From an uncultured Lachnospiraceae bacterium (lineage in GTDB: Bacteria > Bacillota > Clostridia > Lachnospirales > Lachnospiraceae), in assembly GCA_910579495.1 (NCBI GenBank), contig CAJTVD010000047.1, positions 1 through 32,213 of the forward strand: a stretch of DNA of 32,213 nt, in the 5' to 3' direction. The notes beneath the pieces were generated by a model. It saw only the letters and a list, made by a program, of their open reading frames with translations. It did not search any database and was not told where the DNA came from. Every line of letters starts with the position of its first letter. Position 1 is the stretch's first letter. Made by a program: the position numbers and the translations under genes. Below are positions 7,514 through 16,067 of this stretch, one piece after another.

Positions 7514-9094
7514 TTAATCAAATAATTCCACTGTTACTTCGTGGGTGATGAAGCGGTAGCGGAAGCGCACCACCGTATTGTCCCTTTGGGTGGTAAAAAA
7601 GTTTTTGTTGCTGGAACCGCTTCTGGGATAACCGTCCCCCTGGTGGGTGGCGGATAATGTCCCATAAGTGGATATCGAAAAATCATAGGTCCCGGCATAA
7701 GGCATGATCACGGACAGGGAATAGGTATTGTCTCCTATATAATACATCCGTGTTATTTCACTGTTGGAATCGTTTTTGATTGCACCCACATGGGACTGGA
7801 AACTGCCATACACGACAATTTTTTCTGGAAGCTTCATGCCGGTTTCTTCATCGAATATGTTTTCCGCACCATAACGGATGAGCATTTCCGGGTTCGCCGC
7901 CTTTTCCCGAAGGTCATGGCCTCTTGCCCAAAGCTTCCTGGCCACATGCTCCTGCCCAAATCCCATAGGACATCCAGGACCTGGTTCGTTTATCTGGTAA
8001 AACGCTTGGCAGCCTTTCTGCCCGTTGTCCGCCCGCAGCATGGAAACCGCCCCGTCACTGAGCATCCGCCGGAAGGGCAGTTCAAAGTAGGCGTTGGGAT
8101 TATTGATCTCCGTCCATTTGTAGGTATACTCCAGGAAGTGGTCCCTGCTCTCCTTTGGCTGGTTGGCAAACCAGGCGATCTGGTCATATCCCCACCAGTC
8201 CTGCCAGGCAAGTTCCTCCCGGGTGCAGGCGCTCCTGTCATCCACCACCAGGCCGCCCCAGTTGTCGTATTCCATAAGGTAAGGCATGGTTTCGGCAGAC
8301 CAGCCGTTGGGGTTTTCCCCGCCTTCGCTGTAGCCCTCCCGTACCAGGATCAGTTCCTCCCCCGGCACATCCAGAAGGGGCATCCGGGTAAAGGGCATGG
8401 CGTGATAGTCAAACAACAGCTTTCCCCGGATATTTACCCCATGGGTATGGGCGTCCATCAAAACCTTGTGGCGTCTCCCATGTACCCTGGCATAGTCCCG
8501 GATCATCCCGAACAGCTCCGCAGTCTTCTCCATCCCTTTGTCCTTTGCCGTATACAGATGCACCTGCCCCATATGCAGCGCCTCATAGCCGCAGTCAATG
8601 TATCTGGTTGCCCGGTAGTAAAACCACATTCTGGCTTCCAGGCGGGACAGGTCGGGAATCCCCCCGCTTCTTGCCGGGTCACCCTCCCTGAGGCTATGGT
8701 AGCGGCTGCTCTCGTCCAGGAACAGGGCGTCCTTAGCACAGAAACAGCGCTTCTGTACGGGAATGCCGAAAGCCTCAAACACATAGGCGGGAATTTCCAC
8801 TTCGTCCATCCGCTCCACGATCCATTCAAACACACACGCCTGCAGGATGATTTCCGGGTCCTGGCTGTGGACCTTTTCCGCAAGCTGCCGGGACAGGCGG
8901 AAATGTTCCCCGTCATCCATGGTCATAAACCAGATGCCCGACGCCCTTCCAAGAAACTTCACCCCCAGTTCCCCAATCACACGTAAGTCATCCTCCAGGG
9001 TATCGCTCTCAAACAGCCCCGCCGCTGTCACTGAACGGGACAGATAATTTTCCAGCACCTCCCTGGACAGATTTCCATCAAAAGTAAAATTCAT
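7514..9094 (-). CDS. Unrecognised 526-aa protein in the sugar locus, possibly glycosidase-like
   Basis: I cannot assign a family. The protein is soluble, rich in Trp, Tyr and acidic residues, and has no signal peptide or membrane segment. It reads like an alpha/beta barrel followed by a beta domain: ACVFEWI (about 87-93), GYEALHMGQVHLY (about 169-181), VLMDAHTHG (about 211-219) and LMEYDNWGGL (about 273-282) are strand-end segments with paired acidic, His and aromatic residues. The last ~110 residues are beta-rich (YAGTYDFSISTYGTL). Candidate catalytic residues are Glu90, Glu171, Asp214 and Glu275/Asp277. The start was placed at 9094, where AAGGAGAACCTG precedes the ATG; a GTG-type upstream extension lacks such a site. 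It lies between the M17 peptidase and GH38 genes, so a role in carbohydrate breakdown is inferred only from position. Confidence 0.75.
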   Translation of the reverse strand: MNFTFDGNLSREVLENYLSRSVTAAGLFESDTLEDDLRVIGELGVKFLGRASGIWFMTMDDGEHFRLSRQLAEKVHSQDPEIILQACVFEWIVERMDEVEIPAYVFEAFGIPVQKRCFCAKDALFLDESSRYHSLREGDPARSGGIPDLSRLEARMWFYYRATRYIDCGYEALHMGQVHLYTAKDKGMEKTAELFGMIRDYARVHGRRHKVLMDAHTHGVNIRGKLLFDYHAMPFTRMPLLDVPGEELILVREGYSEGGENPNGWSAETMPYLMEYDNWGGLVVDDRSACTREELAWQDWWGYDQIAWFANQPKESRDHFLEYTYKWTEINNPNAYFELPFRRMLSDGAVSMLRADNGQKGCQAFYQINEPGPGCPMGFGQEHVARKLWARGHDLREKAANPEMLIRYGAENIFDEETGMKLPEKIVVYGSFQSHVGAIKNDSNSEITRMYYIGDNTYSLSVIMPYAGTYDFSISTYGTLSATHQGDGYPRSGSSNKNFFTTQRDNTVVRFRYRFITHEVTVELFD

Positions 9095-9178
9095 CAGGTT
9101 CTCCTTTTTCCGTAAAATTTTATGCACTAACCTGTAATGGCAGTAAACATGGCCTTTGCCCTATGATAACTGTTTCTG

Positions 9179-10540
9179 TCACCTTTCCCATGCAGAATCC
9201 AGGGCTCCAACAAACTCCGCAATCGTATAAATGCCCACGCCGCTGGCACCCTCTGCCATCTCCTCTGTCTGGGAACGGATGACCGAAGGGCCTACCATAT
9301 CCAGATGGACCCACTGCGTTCCCTGGTCCACAAACTTTTCCAGGAAACATGCCGCAACGCTGGCACCGCCGCCTGCCCCCGGCGCATAATTGGCAAAGTC
9401 CGCACAGATGGACCATTCCAGCAGCTTATGGTAGGAGGCGTCCAGAGGCAGGCGCCAAAATCTTTCCCCTGTCCTGCCTGCAGTCTCCATCCAACGCCTG
9501 CAGGTCTCTTCCTGGTTGGAAAAAAGCCCTGTAATGGCATCCCCCAGCGCCGCCTGGGCAGAATAAGTCAGGGTGGCAAAGTCGATCACCAGGGAAGCAC
9601 CCAGATTCTGGGCGTAAGTGATCCCGTCCGCCAGCACCAGGCGCCCTTCCGCATCTGTGTTGTAGACCTCTACCGTCTTCCCTCCCAGAGTAGTTATCAC
9701 ATCGCCCATTTTCACTGCCTCCGGGCTGATTACATTTTCTGAAAGGAGCAATATGGCAGCCACATTTTTCCTGGCCCTTCTGCGTACAAGAAGCTCCAGG
9801 GCCTCCAGCACTCCGGCAGCACCGCACATATCATATTTCATCCCTTTCATTCCGTCAATACTTTTTAAATGATAACCGCCGGAATCAAACATTAATCCTT
9901 TCCCTACCAGTGCCACAGGGCTTTCATCGCCGCCTCCCTGATATTGGAGGACTACCATTGCCGCTTCCCTGCTGCTTCCCTGGTTCACAGCCAAAAGCCC
10001 GCCGCAGCCAAGGCCTTTGAGTTCCCGGTTCCCCAGGACCTGGCAGGATATGCCCAAATCCTCCCCCAGCTTCCTGGCATAGCCAGCCAGGTCTTCTGTG
10101 TGAAGATAATTATTGGGCAGGTTCCCCAGCGTGCGGGCATATCCCCGGACCTGGCCCTGCATGGAGCCTTCTTTTACCGCAGCCTCTTCCTCCTCACCAA
10201 AACCGGGCAGGATAAAGGTAAATTCCCCCTCCCCATAGTCTGAGAGTAAATCCCGCTTTTCAAAGATTTCCCCGGGAGCTAAATGGCGCAGGGCTTCTTT
10301 AGAAAAACTGTATGCGCCGTCATACAGAGAAGCTGCGGCAAGCCGCAGCAGTTCCCCTTGTATGGAAAGGGGCTGGGAATGGCTTCCGCAGCCCTCAAAT
10401 AAAATCTCGCAGCCCTCTTTCTCCCCTCTGCCTAACTTCCGGAAAAACGCTGCAAAATCCGTAAAATGGCCTTTTATGTCCCCGGGACATAAAACTGTCT
10501 TTTTTTCGCCGCTCTTTTCACGGCTGACCATAACCTTCAT
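9179..10540 (-). CDS. M17-family (PepA-like) leucyl aminopeptidase
   Basis: The product (453 aa) is a cytoplasmic two-metal aminopeptidase that should trim N-terminal residues from peptides. The C-terminal catalytic half is complete: VGKGLMFDSGG (Lys214 and Asp219), the active-site lysine in YHLK (226), MKYDMCGAAG (Asp237), and the M17 signature NTDAEGRLVLAD (294-305) with Asp296, Glu298 and Arg300. The N-terminal ~170 residues are the usual less conserved domain. The ORF can be extended to 10594, but that part only reads through the intergenic palindrome. The ATG at 10540 has AAGAGGGC in front of it and was chosen. A peptidase inside a sugar-degradation gene series is unusual and may point to a glycopeptide substrate. 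Hexameric assembly is known for the family, not seen here. Confidence 0.9.
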   Translation of the reverse strand: MKVMVSREKSGEKKTVLCPGDIKGHFTDFAAFFRKLGRGEKEGCEILFEGCGSHSQPLSIQGELLRLAAASLYDGAYSFSKEALRHLAPGEIFEKRDLLSDYGEGEFTFILPGFGEEEEAAVKEGSMQGQVRGYARTLGNLPNNYLHTEDLAGYARKLGEDLGISCQVLGNRELKGLGCGGLLAVNQGSSREAAMVVLQYQGGGDESPVALVGKGLMFDSGGYHLKSIDGMKGMKYDMCGAAGVLEALELLVRRRARKNVAAILLLSENVISPEAVKMGDVITTLGGKTVEVYNTDAEGRLVLADGITYAQNLGASLVIDFATLTYSAQAALGDAITGLFSNQEETCRRWMETAGRTGERFWRLPLDASYHKLLEWSICADFANYAPGAGGGASVAACFLEKFVDQGTQWVHLDMVGPSVIRSQTEEMAEGASGVGIYTIAEFVGALDSAWER

Positions 10541-10563
10541 TTTTTGCCCTCTTAATATCCGCA

Positions 10564-10657
10564 CAGCGCCCGCCCTTCCTGTACCTTTGTCCACCGGGGA
10601 AATTCCTGCCAGGAAAATATGGCAGGCATTTCCCCGGGTGCATCCGGGCGGACGCTG
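10564..10657. repeat. Intergenic palindromic element
   Basis: The ends CAGCGCCCGCCC and GGGCGGACGCTG pair, and an inner pair (CCGGGGAAATTCCTGCC with GGCAGGCATTTCCCCGGG) extends the palindrome. Its left arm (GCCCTTCCTGTACC) matches the left arm of the units at 17941 and 18051 (GCCCTTCCTGCACC). It lies in the gap between the GH4 and M17 genes, with a T-rich tail on the plus strand. Confidence 0.65.
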
Positions 10658-10693
10658 TCTTTTACTTTCTTACAGCAGCATTTTTATTGCCAA

Positions 10694-12052
10694 TTACTGA
10701 AAAATGCCCCCGTATACTTCATCATACTTATCCACCAACTGTTTTGCCAGGGAATAGGAATTTACCAACGGATGGAGCATCAATGCCCTGACAGCAGTTT
10801 CCCTGGAGTGTGTATTGATTGCCTCCACGGTAAGCTTTTCGTACATTTTGATCATCCGCATAAGCAGATAGCAGTTTTCCGGCACATCCTCTACTTTCAC
10901 CGGATGGATGCCCTCTTTGGACACCAGGCAGGTGGTTTCCACCACATCCCCATCTGCAAGCCCTGGGATGCTTCCGTTATTTTCCACTGACAGCACCAGG
11001 TATTTCCCTTCTTCGCTCTGCATTCCCTCAATGCAGTCCAGCATTACGCCTGCGTAACCCATGCCATCGGGCACTTCCAGCTCCCCTTTTTCCAGCAGGG
11101 GGCGTTTGGCAAGGCCGGATTCAATGCTCATATAGGAATTTTCCCGGATCTGCATATAATACAGGAAGATCTGTAACGCGCCCTCCGGGTCTGCACCAAT
11201 ATCCATGCCCTTTAGTTCCTCCATCATCTGCTGGTTGACGGATTCAATGGTCTTCCCCCTGGTAGCCCCGGAAGCCAGGATGTTGGCAAGGGCTTTCTCC
11301 CGGTGGTAATAGTAGTACAGGTATTCATTGGGCAAAAATCCAATGGAACGCAAAAGCTCCGGGTCGAACATGGAAAACTCCTGCACGCCTTTCAGGAAAG
11401 CATCGTCCGCTAAAAGCTCCGGAAGGATTTCTTTCCCTTTTTTCTTCACGCTGCGTATCCAGGAGAGGTGGTTTAAGCCGAAAAATTCTACATACAGTTC
11501 CTCTTCGGTTACTCCCAGGTCCCTTGCCATGCGGAATTTAGTACTGCTGGGCGCGTCGCAGATACCGATAATCCTGTCGTATCCTGCGCTTCTCAGGGCC
11601 TGGGTCACCAATCCGGAAGGATTCGTGAAATTAAAAATCCATGCGTTGGGGGCATGTTTTTTGATCAGTTCACAGTACTCCTTCAGCACCGGAACCGTCC
11701 TCACCGCCATGGAAAAGCCGCCCACACCGGTAGTCTCCTGGCCAATTACCCCCAGGTCCAGGGCAATGGTTTCATCTACCACACGGGAGTGGTCCCCGCC
11801 TACCCGCAGGGTAGTAACAATATAATCAGCCCCGGCAATGGCTTCCACCGGGTCGGAAACAGCCCATACCTTTAGTTCTTCCTGCTTCCGGCTGACCACA
11901 TGCTGGCACAGCTTTTCAATGACACGCTGCTTTTCTTCCTGTACATCATAAAGAACTACCTGGTCAATATGAAGCTTTTTATACCTCTTTAAAAGACCGT
12001 TAATAAAAATAACCGTGCGCACGCCTGCGCCGCCAATTACTGCAATCTTCAT
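10694..12052 (-). CDS. GH4 glycosidase (NAD- and metal-dependent), probably phospho-glycosidase
   Basis: The product (452 aa) belongs to GH4, whose members use NAD+ and a divalent metal in an oxidation/elimination mechanism on glucosides, many of them 6-phosphorylated. Seen directly: a Rossmann start MKIAVIGGAGVRT, VTTLRVGG (about 79-86), IGQETTGVGGFSMAVRT (about 103-119), NFTNPSG (141-147), ICDAPSS (164-170) and FGLNHLSW (191-198). Cys165 and His195 are the expected metal ligands. The overall sequence resembles the 6-phospho-beta-glucosidase branch (LicH/CelF), but the four-residue tag CDAP differs from the CNxP usual there and recalls CDMP of the 6-phospho-alpha-glucosidases. Substrate anomericity is therefore open. 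The ATG follows AGGAGGTTCGGTT. It is 47 bp downstream of the PfkB kinase gene, and no phosphotransferase genes are in the window. Confidence 0.9.
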   Translation of the reverse strand: MKIAVIGGAGVRTVIFINGLLKRYKKLHIDQVVLYDVQEEKQRVIEKLCQHVVSRKQEELKVWAVSDPVEAIAGADYIVTTLRVGGDHSRVVDETIALDLGVIGQETTGVGGFSMAVRTVPVLKEYCELIKKHAPNAWIFNFTNPSGLVTQALRSAGYDRIIGICDAPSSTKFRMARDLGVTEEELYVEFFGLNHLSWIRSVKKKGKEILPELLADDAFLKGVQEFSMFDPELLRSIGFLPNEYLYYYYHREKALANILASGATRGKTIESVNQQMMEELKGMDIGADPEGALQIFLYYMQIRENSYMSIESGLAKRPLLEKGELEVPDGMGYAGVMLDCIEGMQSEEGKYLVLSVENNGSIPGLADGDVVETTCLVSKEGIHPVKVEDVPENCYLLMRMIKMYEKLTVEAINTHSRETAVRALMLHPLVNSYSLAKQLVDKYDEVYGGIFQ

Positions 12053-12099
12053 AACCGAACCTCCTATTCCTGTCCTGCTTTTGCTGTTTTTCTGTTCCG

Positions 12100-13041
12100 C
12101 TACCGCCCTTCCCTGGCGGCTATAAAATCCTTCAGTGTTTCTTCATTGGGGAAGCCTGTGTTCCCTCCTAAGGCTGTCACTGACAATGCGCCGCAGCCGT
12201 TGCCGCACTTTAAGCATTCCTCCACATCCTTCCCTTTCAGGAACCCGTAAATGAACCCTGCGTTAAAGGAATCCCCTGCACCTGTGGTGTCAACGGCTTC
12301 CACCGGATAGGGCGCCGCCTGGTAAAATGTGCCGTCCTTTACCGCAATGGAACCGCTCCGTCCCAGCTTGACCACCGCCATGCCACAGGTTCTTGCAAAT
12401 TCCTCGGCGGCTTCCCGGGGGGAGTCTTTGCGGCTGTAGTTTGCCGCTTCCGTCTGGTTCATGAATAAAACATCAATATAGGGAAAAAGCTGGCAAATCT
12501 CCGGCTTCCATTCCTCTGTAGGGTCCCAGCCCACATCAAAGGAAACCGTAGCCTGGGTATCCTCCTTCACCTTCTTCAAAAAGCTCAGGTAGGATGCATG
12601 GTTGGCCTCCCCTGCATACCCGGTTACATGAATGTGGGATGCATACGCCACCTGTTTTAGGTCAACTTCCTCAATACATATCTTTTCGTTTGTTCCCCGA
12701 TAGGTGAGGAAAGAGCGGTCGTCCTGATTGGTGAAGCTTAAGGAAAGTCCCGTCTTCAACGTACTGCTGGTTTTCAGCAGGGAGCTGTCCACGTTACTTT
12801 CCCTGAAAGCATTGCGGATAAATTCCCCATAGCAGTCGTCCCCAACCTCCCCCTGAAATACCGGGCGAAGCCCCAATTTGCCAAGCCCTAAGGCAAACAG
12901 CGCCGCGCCCCCGCCGGTAAAAGTCTCCATCACCGGGACCTCCTCCTCCTGCCCGGGCGCAGGGAACTTATTTACATTTGGGATCACAATATCAATATTT
13001 ACATCCCCGTAAACATAAACATCCCATTTCTTTTCACTCAT
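12100..13041 (-). CDS. PfkB-family carbohydrate kinase
   Basis: The product (313 aa) is a ribokinase/fructokinase-like ATP-dependent sugar kinase in the cytoplasm. Visible features are the N-terminal strand with GDVNID (12-17), the substrate-lid GGGAALFALGLGKLG (43-57), and the C-terminal signature DTTGAGDSFNAGF (251-263) with catalytic Asp257 and the anion hole GAGD. The ORF continues upstream to 13203, but that part overlaps a terminator. The ATG at 13041, preceded by GGGGGATTTAT, fits the family's normal length. It is first in the second half of the locus, after the importer genes, followed by GH4. In this setting it probably phosphorylates a sugar released by, or needed for, the glycosidases; the sugar is unknown. 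Confidence 0.9.
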   Translation of the reverse strand: MSEKKWDVYVYGDVNIDIVIPNVNKFPAPGQEEEVPVMETFTGGGAALFALGLGKLGLRPVFQGEVGDDCYGEFIRNAFRESNVDSSLLKTSSTLKTGLSLSFTNQDDRSFLTYRGTNEKICIEEVDLKQVAYASHIHVTGYAGEANHASYLSFLKKVKEDTQATVSFDVGWDPTEEWKPEICQLFPYIDVLFMNQTEAANYSRKDSPREAAEEFARTCGMAVVKLGRSGSIAVKDGTFYQAAPYPVEAVDTTGAGDSFNAGFIYGFLKGKDVEECLKCGNGCGALSVTALGGNTGFPNEETLKDFIAAREGR

Positions 13042-13111
13042 ATAAATCCCCCATTCCTGCCCCACCCTCAAATTAGGGCGCAAGCATAAAACTTTTGTGT
13101 GTCCTTTGCAC

Positions 13112-13159
13112 AAAAAGGCTGCCGCACCAAGAGTTAAAACCATTCTTAATGCGGCAGCC
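13112..13159 (-). terminator. Terminator after the importer genes
   Basis: GGCTGCCGCA (13117-13126) and TGCGGCAGCC (13150-13159) form a perfect 10-bp stem, extended by an AAGAGTTAA/TTAA-like inner pairing. The minus-strand transcript then reads five T residues. It lies 60 bp past the LplC-type permease gene and before the kinase gene, so importer and enzymes are either separate units or linked by partial read-through. Confidence 0.85.
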
Positions 13160-13218
13160 TTCCGTTCACACGAGCATATCCTGTAAAAACAGGGCCGGCT
13201 CATTTGTTGATCATAGAT

Positions 13219-14139
13219 TTATCCTTTTACAGCCCCGATCATTGCACCCTGAGCAAAATATTTCTGTATAAAAGGATAGATGCATAGGATCGGTACTGTG
13301 GTTACTACAACCGCCGCCATCTTTAAAGAATCCGTGGTAGTAGATTTTGCGCCCTGTGCCAGCGCCTGGCTGACACTGGTGATTTCCTGCTGTGCGCTCA
13401 TTGCCTTCGTCAGCATGTTCTGCAGCACGGTCTGCACCGGCCATTTGGAAGGATCGTTCATATAAAAGGCTCCTGCGAACCAGTCATTCCAGTGATTAAC
13501 CGCCGTATACAGACCAACAACAGCGATTACCGGCTTACTTAAAGGCATCATAATGGTAGTGTAAACCTTGAAGTATCCACAGCCATCCAGCTTTGCCGAT
13601 TCCTCCAGGCTGTCCGGTATCCCCTCGAAGAAGGTACGCACCATCAAAAGATACGTAACACTGATCAGGCCGGGAACCACGTACACCCAGAAAGAATTTA
13701 AAAGGTGAAGGTTATTATACTGAATATAGGTAGGAATCATTCCACCGCCAAAAAGCATGGTAAAAGTAATCAGCATGGTCAGGATCTTATTTCCCGGCAA
13801 ATCCTTCTGCTTTAATGCAAAACCTGCCATGGTAGTGATCAGCAGGCTTAAAAAGGTCCCAATAAATGTACGGGCGATACTGATCCCGTATGCATCCATG
13901 ATACTGCCGTCATTGAATACTTCCTTGAAGTTGGCCATTGTAAATTCCCTTGGCCAGAACCAGATGCCTCCCCGGGCAGCATCCTTTCCATCATTAAAGG
14001 ATAATACAAGCACATTCAGACAGGGTAGAAGGATCGTCAGGCACAATAAAATAATGACCAGGTAAATAAGAAGCTGAATCCCACGATCCAGGGGATTTAC
14101 TTTTATTTTATGAGAATAAGTCGTAGCTTTTGCACTCAT
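13219..14139 (-). CDS. Carbohydrate ABC transporter permease, LplC/YtcP type
   Basis: The product (306 aa) is an inner-membrane permease of the CUT1 sugar importer class. Hydrophobic segments begin at about 22-46 (LLIYLVIILLCLTILLPC), 90-110, 118-135, 152-170, 202-220 and 275-292. The cytoplasmic coupling loop EGIPDSLEESAKLDGCGYFK (172-191), with E...A.DG, marks the contact to the ATPase. The ATG at 14139 follows AGGAAAGGATTGACACT; the longer frame to 14181 adds a non-family N-terminus. It is last in the importer transcript. No ATPase gene is present nearby, as is usual for LplABC systems, which share an MsmX/UgpC-type ATPase encoded elsewhere. Confidence 0.93.
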   Translation of the reverse strand: MSAKATTYSHKIKVNPLDRGIQLLIYLVIILLCLTILLPCLNVLVLSFNDGKDAARGGIWFWPREFTMANFKEVFNDGSIMDAYGISIARTFIGTFLSLLITTMAGFALKQKDLPGNKILTMLITFTMLFGGGMIPTYIQYNNLHLLNSFWVYVVPGLISVTYLLMVRTFFEGIPDSLEESAKLDGCGYFKVYTTIMMPLSKPVIAVVGLYTAVNHWNDWFAGAFYMNDPSKWPVQTVLQNMLTKAMSAQQEITSVSQALAQGAKSTTTDSLKMAAVVVTTVPILCIYPFIQKYFAQGAMIGAVKG

Positions 14140-14192
14140 AGTGTCAATCCTTTCCTGTTTATTGCACAGGGCGGCTTTCACCGCCCCTGTTT

Positions 14193-16031
14193 TTAATGGT
14201 AGAAATTCACTGCTTCAGGATTTTCTTTGTAAAGATTTTCAACATAGGTTTCAAACTGTTCAATCCCTGCAGCTTTTAACTGTGCACGGAAGGATTCAAT
14301 AATGCTCTTAACCTCATCTTCAGATTTTGCAAAGAATGCCTGTGTCAGCACTTCGTCCCAGTTCAGCAGATCCATCTGGGTCTTTACCGGTGCAAGTTCA
14401 TCCACTGACAGATAAGCGCTGGCATTCAGCCCCGGGACCAGTTTCTTTTCCCTTGCGTAATCCGTTGCGATTTCCACACTTCTGCTGTAAGCAGTACCTG
14501 CAGACGCGCCCGGACGGGATTCCCCAAAGTTGCCAATATTATCAACGTTGGTAATGCAGAAGGTAAAGAAGTAGTTTGCAACACCGCCGAAAGCTGCCCC
14601 GATTTCGTTAATCAGATAATCGGTATTATTTTCATCAATGGCTTTTAACACTTCTTCTTTCAGCACGGGCTTGCCGTCTACCATATCATAGCTTACGCCT
14701 TCCACACCGTACTGTGCGATTAACTGTCCTTCCACTGTGCTCAGCCAGTCAAAGAATGCGAAAATTTCCTCCGGGTTTTCAGCGTCTGCAGAAATTGCCA
14801 TACAGCCGCGCCCGGTTTTGCCATGGGTCACTTCCTTGTTATCCCCTGAGATATCGTTCAAAGGCCCTAAAGGAATCCAGTCGTCGCTCATGTAAATAAT
14901 ATCCTGATAATTATGTACGTCTGCAATGATGGCAGAGTTCTTATTTTTGCTTACTTCCTCCGCACGGGTGGAATCCATGGTAAAGAACTCAGGGTTCATA
15001 AGGCCTTCATCTAAAAGCTTCCTAACATAATTAATCTCATCATAGATGCTGTCCATCTCAGCTTCATGCCTTACATGGCCTTCCTCGTCAATGTTATAGT
15101 CATCGCTGACGCCCCACTTAAAGCCGCGGGCCACATAGTCGATACTGTCCATGGAACCGCCCCAGAATTTAGGCCCTAAGGGGTATACATCGTTGCCGTT
15201 GTCATCCTTGTAGCCGCCTTCTTTGATCTTCACCAGCAGGTCATAGAATTCATCCTGGGTCCTGATATTCTTAACATCAATACCAAGGTCTTCCGCGATC
15301 TCTCTCTGGATAAACATTCCGCCCAGGTATTCCTCTTCGGGGATCCACTTCAAAGTATTGTCAACTGCAGCAATGTTTAACTGCCACAGATAAACACCGT
15401 CTAAATCATCACGGAAAGTGATGTTCTCATAAGCATCGTTAGGCAAGAAGCCTTCTTCATAATATTTAGAATATACTTTGGAATTTTTCATGTATTCGGA
15501 AACATCCGCAAACATGCCTTCCTTCGCTGCCTTTAAAAGAATAGGGAACTCTTTTCTTGTGGAGTTGTCCAGGTAGCTGACAATAACGTCCGGAATGGTC
15601 CCTGCTGCAAGCTGGGAAGCCAACACCTTGGAATCGCTGTCCCCAGGGGTGTATCTAATATCAAGCTTGATACCTGTAAGCTCGGTGATTTTCTGCATTA
15701 CCGGGGTATTGTTGAGGTCGTCCGGCAGGTAATATCCGATATCGTCCACATACGCCTGTACTGTGATGGTACGGTCTGCGATCCAGGTGCTGTTGCTATC
15801 GCCTGCCCCATCCCCGCTGCCGGAAGCGTCCCCGCTGCCAGCGCCATCAGAAGAACTATCCGCCGCTGCATCGCTCCCTTTACTTTCCTCTGTAGATGAG
15901 GATGCATTATTGCTTCCTGAAGAATCTTTGCTGCTGTCGTTGCTTTTACCGCCGCAGCCTACTAACGTCCCTACTGCCAATACCCCTGCAAGGGATAAAG
16001 CCAGTAATCTTTTTACTGCTTTCTTTTTCAT
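14193..16031 (-). CDS. Extracellular solute-binding lipoprotein, LplA-type
   Basis: The product (612 aa) is the substrate-capturing component of the importer, anchored to the outer face of the membrane. The signal peptide has a basic start (KKKAVKR), a hydrophobic core and the lipobox LVGC, with Cys26 as the lipidation site. A linker rich in Ser, Asp, Gly and Ala follows (about 27-80). The rest is a large two-lobe binding protein, with DRTITVQAYVDDIGYY at its start and KITELTGIKLDI soon after. Length is above that of simple sugar-binding proteins (about 430 aa) and matches the LplA/AlgQ group that binds oligosaccharides or uronic-acid chains. GGAGGTTTCAT precedes the ATG. It lies between the two permease genes, an order seen in other lpl-like operons. 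The ligand is unknown. Confidence 0.93.
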   Translation of the reverse strand: MKKKAVKRLLALSLAGVLAVGTLVGCGGKSNDSSKDSSGSNNASSSTEESKGSDAAADSSSDGAGSGDASGSGDGAGDSNSTWIADRTITVQAYVDDIGYYLPDDLNNTPVMQKITELTGIKLDIRYTPGDSDSKVLASQLAAGTIPDVIVSYLDNSTRKEFPILLKAAKEGMFADVSEYMKNSKVYSKYYEEGFLPNDAYENITFRDDLDGVYLWQLNIAAVDNTLKWIPEEEYLGGMFIQREIAEDLGIDVKNIRTQDEFYDLLVKIKEGGYKDDNGNDVYPLGPKFWGGSMDSIDYVARGFKWGVSDDYNIDEEGHVRHEAEMDSIYDEINYVRKLLDEGLMNPEFFTMDSTRAEEVSKNKNSAIIADVHNYQDIIYMSDDWIPLGPLNDISGDNKEVTHGKTGRGCMAISADAENPEEIFAFFDWLSTVEGQLIAQYGVEGVSYDMVDGKPVLKEEVLKAIDENNTDYLINEIGAAFGGVANYFFTFCITNVDNIGNFGESRPGASAGTAYSRSVEIATDYAREKKLVPGLNASAYLSVDELAPVKTQMDLLNWDEVLTQAFFAKSEDEVKSIIESFRAQLKAAGIEQFETYVENLYKENPEAVNFYH

Positions 16032-16067
16032 ATGAAACCTCCAAATTTGTTGTTTTGTAGCAACCTT

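Noticed and set aside
10541..10594. 18-residue N-terminal extension of the M17 peptidase.
   Set aside because: It runs into the palindromic element at 10564-10657 and resembles the false extension of the EEP gene. AAGAGGGC precedes the ATG at 10540.
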